Assembly: GCA_015852425.1 (NCBI GenBank)
Contig: JAAAIG010001108.1
Coordinates: forward strand, 1 to 10,672
From: Gryganskiella cystojenkinii
Taxonomy: Eukaryota > Mortierellomycota > Mortierellomycetes > Mortierellales > Mortierellaceae
DNA: 10,672 nucleotides
Direction: 5' to 3'
This document shows, one piece after another, positions 1 through 9,251 of the stretch. Numbering within the stretch: the stretch's first letter is position 1; each line of letters opens with the position of its first letter. Both the position numbers and the translations under genes were made by a program. Under the pieces are notes generated by a model that ran no database searches, had not been told where the DNA came from, and worked only from the letters and a program-made list of their open reading frames with translations.

Positions 1-26
1 TTTTTTTTTTTTTTTTTTGTACACAG
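1..26 (+). other. 3' end of an intron of the 5'-nucleotidase gene, with a T18 run
   Basis: Eighteen T residues and then GTACACAG precede the first recognisable coding codon. This fits a polypyrimidine tract and AG acceptor, with coding resuming in phase 0 at position 27. The same frame stays open through the run, so the exact boundary rests on family resemblance. A homopolymer exactly at the edge could also reflect where an assembly broke. Confidence 0.6.
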
Positions 27-1470
27 ACAACTGGCGATATCTCAAATGCTGGTCCTTCGATCTCATTCACGGATCCCATCCCTGCTGTCCAAAAGTACGT
101 CGATGAACTCGAGGCCAAAGGTATTAAGCGCATTCTCGCAGTCTCACACAATGGATATGGACCCGATATGGAGCTCGCTGCCAAAACCCATGGTGTGGAC
201 TTGATCGTCGGTGGTCACAGTCACTCCTACCTAGGCGACCCCAGCAACCCTCTTTATGAGGGACCTTACCCGACCATTATCAAGAACCTGAAGGGTGAAA
301 ACACTTTGATCGTTCAGGTACAGTTCATGTCACCTTTATCAGTGACGATCGCTTCTTTGCTTTTTTGCTTTTTTTGTGCGGGGAGCTTTGAAACTAACGA
401 GTCTATTTTTTTGTTAGGCCTACTGCTGGGGCCGCTATATTGGTCACTTGGACGTGGTATTCAACCCTGAGGGAAAAATTGTTCAGTGGGAAGGAGCGCC
501 CATCCAGGTCGAGAACAGTCTCCCTGCCGATCCTACACTTCTAAAGGAGATTGATGGATGGCGTAGCGAATTCGAGGAATGGGGCCAAACAGTTCTGGGT
601 GTCGCCACGGATTCTTTTGATCAGGGTACCTGCAAGCAAGGCGAATGTACAATGGGCAACCTGGTCGCGGATGCTATGCTCGATCACGCTAGGACACCTA
701 TCCTTGGCACCAAGGATGACAAGGGAGACACTAAACAGTCGCGACCCTGGACCGATATTGCGTTCATCAATAGCGGCGGTGTTCGTTCGGGTCTCCCCAA
801 GGGCAATATCACGATCGAGATGATCATGACCACTTCACCCTTCGGCAACGGCTTGATCCAGATCAAGATGACTGGCGAAGAGATCCTGACAATGCTTGAG
901 GCCGTTGCGGCTGGGCGTTACAAGAGCTCTCAGAAGTTGGTCACGTCCAACATTCAGATCAGTGGACTGCGTTATTCGTACGATTCCTCTCGCCCCTTGG
1001 CAGAGAATCATTTGATCAAGGCCGAGATTCAAGGATATGATGGTATCTGGGCCGAGGTCAAGAAGAATCGGGACTATAGCGTTGTCACTTTGGACTTTCT
1101 CTTGACAGGAGGCGACAATATTCTTGAGAAGAAGTCGAGAAAGGAGATCAAGCTTGAGTTGTTGGACAAGGTCCTGATGGATTATATCGAGAACCGTTTC
1201 AAGATCAGCCCTTATCTCGACGGTCGGATCAAGAATGTCGCTCCTAAGAGCATCGAAACTGAGGCATTGAAAACTCGGGGCGGCCCATGGCCTGTAGGTA
1301 CACCCGAGTATCTCAAGACCCAGTACGCGGGCGGTGTTGAGGAGATGATGGCGCACTATGCTCGTCTCCGACAGGCTGGTGTCGGCCAAGGACGACACCA
1401 TCTGCATGCCAAAGTTTCTCTTGACGAGACGTTCGATCACGATGAACCAATGCAAGTAGTCTGGGTATAA
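27..1470 (+). CDS. 5'-nucleotidase family metallophosphoesterase (5'-truncated by window edge)
   Basis: This enzyme family hydrolyses nucleoside 5'-monophosphates to nucleoside and phosphate, often outside the cell. Two exons are visible, 27-317 and 418-1470, giving 447 residues. The 100-bp intron has a GTACAG donor and TTAG acceptor, and the join reads LIVQ/AYCWGRYIGHLD, typical of the family. The metallophosphatase domain is only partly present: a metal-site SHNGY (visible residues 40-44) and the hallmark GGHSH (62-66). The C-terminal nucleotide-binding domain follows, with GNLVADAM, INSGGVR (about 214-220), TTSPFGN and TLDFLLTGGDN (aromatic and GGD positions about 324-330). The first metal motifs and any signal peptide lie upstream of the window; position 26 ends an acceptor (CACAG) after a T-run. 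About 80 residues follow the domain, with no hydrophobic GPI-type tail. It converges on the zinc-finger gene. The family call is secure; the substrate is inferred. Confidence 0.93.
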
Positions 1471-1601
1471 ATCATGCCATATTATCTTTCAGTTATATAC
1501 CATAAACCTATTTGGGTATCCAGCTCTTTATTTTCTGCGAGCGGAGGACCGTGCTCTGCCTCGATGGTGCTGGCGCGACTGCAACCCGTCCTTTGCCATG
1601 G

Positions 1602-2759
1602 CTAATTTTCAAGATCGACGACCACCCTGTGAAATATTGTCTTGTGAGTCACCAGATCGTGAGGTCCCTTCAGAACCATGTGACAATTCTCCTCTGGACA
1701 AGTTGGCAGTCTTTGTTTTTTTTGTACATAATCTGCATGCCGTATGTAATGTTTGACCAGAGTCTTTTCATCCTTGAAAGCTTGGCGACATTCGTTCCCG
1801 ACATGGCTGTTGTTGAGAAGTGTCGTACCCGCAGGTTTTCCTTGCCGAGCGTCTAGTTCGTCCTGGATATGTTGCCTCCATTGACATCTCTGGTGCGGGG
1901 GGATACGTCTGGGATCTTCCTTTTTAGCCATGGTGACGAGAGCCAGAGATGTAGTAGCCATGTTGGCGCGAGTGGTTGATGTCTTGAACGTGGTGGTGGT
2001 GGATAAAATAGTAATATCATTGGTGGACGACGTTGCGGTAGTAACAAGTTTGGTCGACGTTGATATTTTCTTGGTAGGTTTTGATATTCGTTTATGTTGG
2101 ACTACCATAGACGCACTCGTTTCTTCTGACTGTTTCAAGCTTGCTTCTGGTCCGTCTTCAGAGTTTGTCATCGGGACAGTAACGTCCGAGGTCTTTTGTC
2201 GTTTTGGTCTTAGAGTAAGACTTCGGCCCTGACCTTGTAGTGAACTGGTCAAACCATGTTGGCTCCTTGTCGTTGCCCTTGACCGCTTTTCTGCCAGACC
2301 GACGGGCGGGACTTTTGACTGTTTATTGTTGTTGGTGGCCACAGTACTACTATTCCCGCTTCTATTGATGCTACTGCGGCTGCTTTTGTTGCTGTTGTTC
2401 TTGTTGTCCTTGTTGTCGCCGTTGTTCTTGCTGTTGTTCTTGCTGTTGTTCTTGCCGTTGTTGTTTTTGTTGTCGATATTGCCTGTGGACTGTTTTGCTG
2501 ACCATGGATTTGTTATTGTAAAGCTATTTCGGTAGAAAAAGGCAAGAAAAAAAACAAGTAAGGACCAAATCCCATCCATTTCTGTGGATCTATTCGACTC
2601 CATAAAAGGAAAACTGTGGGCCTCTCACTCGTTCTCTTCTTCTCTTGTGGTCCTGAAAACTTACTGAGTGTTGACGTGTAGATAGTAATCTTCAATGGTC
2701 GGGAATTCGACTCTGCAATCGTTGATGTCGCAGACAAAAGGAGGCTCGCTAGAAGTCAT
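1602..2759 (-). CDS. C2H2 zinc-finger protein, two exons, with Asn/Lys-rich spacer
   Basis: I read exon 1 as 2759-2665 and exon 2 as 2523-1602, separated by a 141-bp GTAAGT...TAG intron, for a 338-residue protein. Exon 1 begins MTSSEPPFVCDINDC. Its last codon is CA, and the C that starts exon 2 completes CAC, supplying the final His of finger 1 (C10, C15, H28, H32). This fit is strong evidence for the join. Residues about 47-100 form an Asn/Lys/Ser low-complexity spacer. A basic RPKRQK stretch (about 137-142) could be a nuclear signal, and a Ser/Thr-rich segment follows. Two further fingers sit near the C-terminus. One is H-X4-C-X12-H-X3-H (272, 277, 290, 294), with His where the first Cys is expected. 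The other is C-X4-C-X12-H-X4-H (307, 312, 325, 330). A role in nucleic-acid binding is inferred from the fingers; the target is unknown. The gene is divergent from the peptidase gene. Confidence 0.8.
2386..2475 (-). repeat. Trinucleotide-rich tract with a 12-bp tandem repeat inside the zinc-finger CDS
   Basis: On the + strand the unit GTTGTTCTTGCT occurs three times in a row (2421-2432, 2433-2444, and 2445-2456 with one change), within a longer run of GTT/CTT/GTC triplets. Read on the coding strand it gives consecutive KNNS/KNNG units inside the Asn/Lys spacer. The triplet phase is kept throughout, so length changes would leave the reading frame intact. The + strand open frame here, a run of leucines, is a mirror of this repeat and not a gene. 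Confidence 0.85.
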
Positions 2760-2999
2760 TCCGTGAATCTAGAAAAACAAGCAGGTAGAGTGAGAGCTGT
2801 GGATGGGGGGATGGAGGGATGAGAGGATGGAATAGAGAAATCATTTCCATGGCGCCCTTCTCGCGTTTTTGGTCCCCTAAATACACAACGCCACCGAGAT
2901 GAAAATCAAGAATAAATTAAATGAGAAAGGGCGAACGGCAGAGTCTCCGCCGTGTTTCCTTCCCTTTACTTTCTTCCCACGCGAACGCTCAAAGAAGAA
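2760..2999. promoter_or_regulatory. Divergent intergenic region between zinc-finger and peptidase genes
   Basis: About 240 bp separate the two start codons, so promoters for both genes should lie here. A G-rich stretch at about 2800-2832 repeats GGATG several times. An AT-rich AATAAATTAAATG lies near 2911-2923. I see no certain TATA box. An ATG at 2921 opens a frame that overlaps the peptidase start out of frame, and would act as an upstream ORF only if transcription begins before it. The promoter role is inferred from gene orientation. Confidence 0.5.
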
Positions 3000-5179
3000 A
3001 TGACCCTGCCTCCTCTTCTTCTTTCCACCCGTCTCCTTCGTTCATCATTTCCTCGATTTGCTCTCTATTCCTCTTCTCAAAGTCGCATTCTTCCAATCAC
3101 ACCCTCCCTCGTTCAGATCTCACTCTTCTCCTCCTCTTCCATTCGTCGCATGTCTGATTCACCATCAACTTCTCCCTCTTCCAACGTCCAATCGCCCATC
3201 AACAGCCCCGCAATGGCCAGCTCAACTACCATCAAGACCGGATCACGTTATTTGCGTCCCGGTCCCATCGAATCCTTTGTTTCGAACGGTCTCAAGACCC
3301 AGGACTACTACTTTGACCTACCCTTGAAGCACACGGATAGCACCAGCAAGGAGACCATCCAGGTCTTTGCGCGCCGGGTAAAGCAAACCCCCCTCCTTAT
3401 TTTTTCTTGTCACTGGTTTATCGTAAATAAGTATTTCTCAATCAACAATGAAAAAGTCTGCTAATGTCGCTGTATCATTTGGTTTATCAATAGGTAATCG
3501 CTATCGAAAGACAGGGAGATGCCGAAAAAATGCCCTGGCTCATCTTCTTTCAGGGAGGACCAGGATTCCAGGGACCCGCTTACAACACGTAAAAACACCA
3601 CACTTGCATCTAAACCCCCTCCCTCCCTCGTTGTTGTGAGGACCGAAGAAAGTAGTGGTCATTTATCTAACGATTTCTTCTTACTTTTTACCTATAATTT
3701 CAAGGGGATGGGTCAAGACAGCAGCGAAAAAGTACAATGTTCTGTTGCTGGATCAGCGTGGCACAGGACTCTCGACCCCACTCACCGTTCAATTGCTCTC
3801 GCAGTTCAAGACCCCTCAGGAACAAGCCGAATACTTTATGCAGTTCCGAGCGGATTCAATCGTCCGGGATTCTGAACTGATCCGCGAGACTCTTCTTGGT
3901 ATGTATAAAAAGAGATGAAGAGGGATCAAAAATGGAGTAAGATAAAAGTAATAGATCACTAATGAACGCTGTGTTTCAATTTCCGTCAACCCACTTTTTG
4001 ATCAAACGTTAGCAACCCGCACCGATAAGAAATGGAGTCTTCTTGGTCAGAGCTATGGAGGTTTCTGTATTACGACCTACCTTTCCATGTTGTAAGTAGA
4101 GAGTAAACCTCCCTGACAAGTTTTGGTTACTAGAAGGAAAGACATGCTATAGACCCTCGACTGATCATGCTCTCTTTTCGTCTGTCATTTAGCCCTGAGT
4201 CCTTGACAGCGGCTTATATCACTGGAGGTATTCCACCCGTGAAGGACTCCTTGGAGACTGTCTACCGTCGATCGTACAAGAGCGTCATGGAGCACACAGA
4301 GCGTTACTACAAGCGCTTCCCCATGGACGTTAAGCGTGTCAAGAAGATCATGAAGCACTTGTCGACTCACGAGGTTAAACTCCCCACAGGTGGCACCCTG
4401 ACCCCTCGCAAGTTTCAACAGTTGGGACTGAACTTTGGAGTATCGGGAGGTATGGATCGGGTTCATTCTCTTTGTCTTCAGGCGTTCGTCCAGATCGGTG
4501 GTAAGGAAGAGATGTCGAGTCTGTTCTTGAGCGAGCTGGCGTCGCAGGATCAGATCCCACCTATCTACGCGGTCTTGCACGAGTCGATCTATTGTGATGG
4601 ACCTGGCAATTCCTCAGACTGGACCGCATCCCAGCTCTTGCGCGGCGAATTCAAAGATGTCTTTGAATACTCTGTCGGGGCCTTTGAAGCTGCCAAGGAC
4701 GATGACAACAAGATTGTCTACTTTACCGGTATTTTTCCGATGTTCTCTTAATATGCGCCGCATCGTTTGCCTCAAAATCACCACCTTCCTTGTTGTTATG
4801 TTGTGCTTATGGCCAACTCTCCTTTCTTTTATGCGATTTTCTTATGCTAGGTGAGCACATGTACGACTGGATGCTGGATGACTATTCTTCGCTTGCACCT
4901 CTCAAGGAGTGTGCCGAGATCTTGGCCAAGTGCACGACCTGGCCCAAGTTGTACGACGAGGAGGTCCTGTCCGTGAATAAGGTGCCTGTTGCGGCCGCTG
5001 TATATTACGATGACATGTATGTCAGCCGTGAGAGTTCCGAAAAAACCGCCGCTGGTATTCAGGGGATTCGTCTTTGGGTCACAAACGAGTACATGCATTC
5101 GGGATTGCGTGACAACGACGGTGTCCTCACAAAGTTGCTCAAGATTGTCAATGGCGAGATTGATGTTCCCGTTTCATAA
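3000..5179 (+). CDS. Prolyl aminopeptidase (proline iminopeptidase), alpha/beta-hydrolase fold, S33 type
   Basis: This family removes N-terminal proline from peptides. Exons are 3000-3377, 3494-3588, 3705-3898, 4013-4091, 4193-4728 and 4851-5179, giving 536 residues; the introns are 101-122 bp and all phases join cleanly. The oxyanion-side GGPGF is at 147-151, after MPWLIFFQ. LLDQRGTGLSTP follows, the DQRGxG motif of proline iminopeptidases. The nucleophile elbow GQSYGG places Ser236. The likely acid is Asp481 or 482 in VYYDDMYV, and the likely base is His510 in NEYMHSG. The first in-frame ATG (3000) has G at -3. The next, at 3150 (Met51), would give a 486-residue form. Residues 1-50 are rich in Ser, Leu and Arg with no Asp or Glu, like a mitochondrial presequence, but the DNA there is also CT-rich like a leader. 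Family and triad are firm; the start choice is not. Confidence 0.92.
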
Positions 5180-5309
5180 ATGAACAACAGCATAGACGAT
5201 TGCTCCTCATTGTACAATACAACTGAAGATGATAAACGCAAATGAAAACAAGGTATAGGTATATATTTATGTCGTAGCGTCTAGAGTGTTCTACTCTTGG
5301 TCGTTTGAT

Positions 5310-5830
5310 CTAGAGCTTGGCTTTGGGGATGCCATCGACCAAGACACAGGGTCCACGGGCAAGGACCTCGATTCCGACTTCTTTTGCATAGGCGAGAGCT
5401 TCAGGAGAATCAACTTGAGGTTGCAACCAAACGCGTCGGATGCCGTTCTTGTGGGCTTCTTCCAGAACAGATTTGGTGATGGTTGGAGGAGTGATGATCG
5501 AGACAAAGTACTCGGAAGGTTGACCAGGCAAGGACGACAGGTTCTTCACACAGTCCAGAGATTCGATTATGGGTTCCTTTGGGTTCACTGGGATGGCCGT
5601 GTATCCGTTTTCGATATACCTGTATATCGCAGACGTGAGAGATAAAGAATGGGTTCTTAGTCAAGGGTAGGCCAACAATGTTGCTGAGCGGCAAAAATCT
5701 ATACACGGATCCTTTACCACCGCAAGACCTTGTTGCCGAATTTTGTCCGGTTAGAGGAGGCGCCGACAACGGCAAACTTCTGAGAGGGAGAAGCGAACCA
5801 TTCTTGAATGAGAGTCTTCTGGGAAGCCAT
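5310..5830 (-). CDS. Small CoA-binding domain protein (YccU-like)
   Basis: Exons are 5830-5718 and 5619-5310, giving 140 residues, with a 98-bp GTAAAG...CAG intron. The split codon TG/G gives Trp38 in the join VLRW/YIENGY. The N-terminal Rossmann motif is FAVVGASSNRTKFGNKV (19-35), followed by AIPVNP (46-51), then ITPPT, VWLQPQ (about 101-106) and PCVLVDG near the C-terminus. These match the small stand-alone CoA-binding proteins related to bacterial YccU and to the CoA-binding domain of succinyl-CoA ligase alpha subunits. Its length is usual for the family. There is no signal peptide or membrane segment, so it is probably soluble. The start is the first ATG of a frame that matches family members from the first beta strand. 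The cellular role of these proteins is poorly defined. Its 3' end converges on the peptidase gene, with 130 bp between stops. Confidence 0.9.
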
Positions 5831-6542
5831 TTGTGATTATTAATGAGCTGAGCGAGACTTTGCGATTGAGAAAGAATGAGATGGCATGCAAAAGTGGCGA
5901 AGCGAAAATTTTGCGTCTTGTGCCGGAAGGACGCGGGCAACAAAAAGATAGCAAAAACCTGAGTAGAAGGTTGTGCATTCAGGAGTAAATTGCCCCGCAC
6001 AAATCCAATGCGACTTTGAGCTGCCGCCAGTCGGTGAAAAATGTTTCTTTTGTGAGTGTGATGGATTCCGGAGAATACTGGAGGTTGCTGGAATGGAATG
6101 AACTGGCTTCCATTACGAATGGAGATTTGGTCTTGACTATTGCATTTTATTATTAGTCTAACACCTTGACTCTGGTCATCTCGTTGCTGCCAGCGATAGC
6201 CTTCCGCCGCCTCTTCCCTGCTGTTGATATGAAAGGAGTGACAGAGTGCTTAAATTCCATGTGCCCTCCCTGTCAGACCGCTTTGTGGAAACGTGATCCC
6301 GCTGGCTCAGTTTGAGATAGATCCTTTCGACCGATATTATGCAAGTCGAGGATGACCGTATCCTAGCCACGGTCTGGGATGGGCAGGCAGTACTCAAGGA
6401 GACTCTAGAAGAGCTGTTTTTATAGTAATAGCTAGCCCACTGGTCTTGTTGGTGGGACAATGGTCGTCAATATCCTGACCACTTTCAAGAGACTAAAGAT
6501 TGTGAAGGTGGAGAGGATTCAGGTTGACCGTCAAATATTTTT
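5831..6542. other. Intergenic region between the CoA-binding gene and the unrecognised gene
   Basis: The first part should hold the leader and promoter of the leftward CoA-binding gene. The remainder has no gene I can support. Two + strand stretches look mildly coding-like: an open frame at about 6163-6315 whose first ATG is near 6226, and a 28-codon ATG-to-stop frame at 6339-6425 with plausible amphipathic composition. A minus-strand 94-codon frame (6460-6176) lacks recognisable features. These may be chance frames or the decayed remains of a gene. Confidence 0.4.
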
Positions 6543-7414
6543 TTATGAATGGGGAAGTGTTGAAGAGTAGCGACGATGCTGTACAAGACATTCCAGCACC
6601 GATAGTGGAGGGGGAGGAATAGGAGATCTCCCTTCCTCCAGCCTCTCAGCAGGCCTGGATGCAGCTGGCCAGCTGCGGTGACCCAACATCAAGTAAAGCC
6701 GTCTCTCGTCTTCAAGGGATGGATGCCGAATCTTGAATGTTTGATTGTCGAGATCCAAGGTAAATCGATTGAGATTGGTGTCCATAAGGGGTATTTGCTG
6801 AGGATGATCGCGATCGTACTCTTCCAGTGTAGATGCTCTCTGACAAAGACCGTCGACAACGACAGGACAACCATCCTTCTTCTCGATCAAACCCAAATGG
6901 ACCTGCACCCAAAGCTGGATCAGCGAAATATTCGATTCGTTCATGGAATCGCCATCCGACAAGATCTGGAGCGAAGTGGGGTTCGGCCAATAAGCTCGGG
7001 TCGGTAAGTGATCGTGAAGCTGGTAAATCCACGGTAGAGCCTCGATCCTCATCAAGGTCAACTCGGTGATCTTTTTCCGGTTCTGCATCAACATCTCGAA
7101 TGCAGCTGACGTTCCAGAGTAACCGCCAAAAGCCGAACCACAGATGAACATAAACTCCCCGAGAGTCCAGGTTCGATCAATGACCTCTTGCCTTCCCTCG
7201 AACCCTTGCTTTGAAAGGTACTTGGAAGAAAGTCTCAAAACCTTGAGTCGACCACCTTTGAGCTTTGCTGAATTATCCAAATGTGCCGTATCCTTATCCA
7301 GGAAAACATGGATTCCGTATTCAGATGCACAAGACGTGACCCCAGGGTGTGAAGACTGTCACTCAGCTCGTCCAAGTCGGCTGTTTTCTTCTCACATACG
7401 TCTTTTTGCCCCAT
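6543..7414 (-). CDS. Unrecognised protein, probably 5'-truncated or frameshifted
   Basis: One frame on the minus strand is open from 7358 down to a stop at 6543 (271 codons) but has no early ATG. A second frame, with an ATG at 7414 (MGQKDVCEKKTADLDELSDS), is open until 7235. The two overlap. The simplest product would pass from about LVHLNTE in the first into EYGIHVFLDKD in the second, which needs a frameshift or a very short intron. The main frame contains LKVLRLSSKYL, ELTLMRIEALPWI, a LIQLWVQVHLGL segment, a DRDHPQQIP stretch and, near the end, a proline-rich PIPPPPLS. The LKVLRL and ELTLMRI segments faintly resemble leucine-rich-repeat or F-box-type proteins, but I cannot assign a family. 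The gelsolin gene's stop lies only about 175 bp upstream, leaving no room for a long N-terminal region. Codon use is less biased than in the peptidase or gelsolin genes. Confidence 0.45.
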
Positions 7415-7588
7415 ACCCCCCAAGAATGGGCGAATACTTATTCAGGTGCACATTTTAGGATATCATGATAGCCGTCTCACGAAGAAAGATTGAGTGTTAT
7501 ATACTGTTTTTTTGTTCAGGGCACCAGGGCTTGCACTCTCAAGAACAATCTTCTCTTTTTTAAACAGATATTGTATATACAATCCGCT
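7415..7588. other. Short gap downstream of the gelsolin gene
   Basis: This gap must hold the 3' untranslated region of the leftward gelsolin gene and any promoter of the unrecognised gene. I see no canonical AATAAA signal on the minus strand, only AT-rich stretches such as the region around 7495-7515. Nothing else is recognisable. Confidence 0.4.
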
Positions 7589-9251
7589 TTAGAAGCGGTT
7601 CAAGGCGTTGTCAAACATGGTGTGGTCACCATCCTCAAGAACCTTGGAGATTGGGGTATGGCTGGGAAGACCCTCGCGCTTGAGGTACTCTTGAGCGTAA
7701 TGCAGTCCGTTCTTGTGCTCATCTGCGTTGGCCTTGGAGCCGACCCAGACAAAGACCTCATGTTGAACATCCAGAATGAAGACGTCGTTGGAATCCAAAA
7801 GAGCCTTGGTCACCTCGGGACCGGATCCTTCCTTCGTGAACTGGAACTTTCCACTAGCGTTACTCAAACTGAGATGAAGACTATAGATTGTCAGGGATTG
7901 ACTGGCTTGAACGTTATGGCGGAAAACAAAACAAGATGATGATGATTGAAGAGGAGTAAATTCTTACCGGAACAGCTTCTTGACATACTCTGGCTCGGCG
8001 GCGACAGCCGAGGCGGGCTTGACCTCGACCTCTCCTCCAAGAGCGGCCCAGAAGGTACGGCAGTCGCGATCGCCCTCATCTGAAAAAAGCACAAAACAAA
8101 ATCATTCGAAAAGCAATGAGTATGATGTTCCCATAACAGAACGACAAAGCCTATAGGATCACAAGTACTTGAACATACCAAAAGTCTCGACGTTGATGGC
8201 ACCAGCACGATCGGCTTCAATACCATGAGCATACTCGGCACCCTTGACCTTTTCAATACCGGAGGAGCTCTTTCCGTTCCATTGGTAAAGAACCTTGCCC
8301 GTATCGAGGATGAAGACATCGCCAGAGTTGATCATCGACTTTGGGACCTCACGGACGACGACCGAGGACTTGTGACCACCGGCAACAGGAGCAGACTTGA
8401 CCATCAAGAGACGGGCAACATAATTAGGCTCGGACCAATGATGGAATCCAGACTTGACACCTCCGTTATGGGTCGCAAAGGTCTTGAAGTAAGACAATAA
8501 CTGCTTGGATTCGTAGCCCTGAACCTCACGGTGTTGAATGGGCTTGCCATCGAGGTCTAGAAAGACAAAAGAGAAAGGCGTTGTTAGTCAATTTGTTCTT
8601 TGTGAAGTCCCTTCATGACCCATCCCTTTTTCTCCTCTCTCTCTCGATGATATCCACATACAGTCATCGAGTTCAACAGTCTTGTAAGCGGCGGTACCGG
8701 CCTCGTCCTGGCTGGTCTCCTGCCCCAACCAAAAGTGAATATCGTGCAAAAGTGCCTCAGAGTCCTTCTTTTGGTACGACTATTAACATTTCAGGGGTGA
8801 AACCAATTATCTGTTAGTTTTGTATTGGTTCCTTTGGCACGAATATCCAAATTGACAGCGAAGAAAAAGCAGGTCCCCGTACGTTCAAAACGATGTAACT
8901 GTCACCGTTGTAGAAGACACCATAATCCTTCTTGGGGACAGGAACCACCTGAAATTGCTCAATGCGCCAGACCCACACACCGGGCTGGGAGCCGACACCG
9001 GTTTCCTTGCCCCAAGCTTTCTCGAGAGCACCCTCCTCCTTACGATGAGACTTTTCGAGTGCGCCGCCAAATTCGGCCAGGTTGGTCTCCTCGAGTTCTA
9101 TCGAAAGTCAAAGGTTGCAGGTGACAGTTAGGTTTTTTGTTTGAAGGGTTGTGTAAGAACGCTTGAGTAAGAATGAGCTGGGGAATAGTTCTTGCTCATC
9201 TAAACCTGTTCATTCGCAATCGTTCCTACTCCAGGTAGAGTTCTTGAGCAT
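7589..9251 (-). CDS. Severin/fragmin-type gelsolin-repeat actin-binding protein
   Basis: Proteins of this family sever and cap actin filaments, usually under calcium and phosphoinositide control. Exons are 9251-9230, 9097-8883, 8779-8662, 8556-8179, 8079-7968 and 7868-7589, giving 374 residues, close to the usual three-repeat severin length. Repeat 1 contains [43 protein letters not shown] and [18 protein letters not shown]. Repeat 2 contains [21 protein letters not shown] and AINVETFDEGD. Repeat 3 contains [18 protein letters not shown]. Basic and aromatic residues before repeat 2 (VKSGFHHW) sit where phosphoinositide-binding residues occur in relatives. Exon 1 is only 22 nt and gives MLKNSTW; with the split Lys codon it makes [14 protein letters not shown], like the severin N-terminus. 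Its donor (GTAGGA) is weak, so exon 1 is the least certain part. Other introns are 99-105 bp. The last intron has two in-frame acceptors 12 nt apart. Confidence 0.92.

Noticed and set aside
835..1455. 206-codon minus-strand frame
   Set aside because: It lies fully opposite the conserved C-terminal domain of the 5'-nucleotidase and shows no features of its own.
2326..2535. + strand leucine-rich 69-codon frame resembling a membrane peptide
   Set aside because: It is the antisense reading of the Asn/Lys triplet repeat in the zinc-finger gene, since GTT/CTT triplets read as Leu in this frame.
5410..6000. 196-codon minus-strand frame
   Set aside because: It is out of frame with the CoA-binding exons and runs across their intron. 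The spliced CoA-binding reading matches a known family.
6678..7007. 109-codon + strand frame
   Set aside because: It is opposite the longer minus-strand frame. Composition does not favour it and it is shorter, though neither strand has a recognised family.
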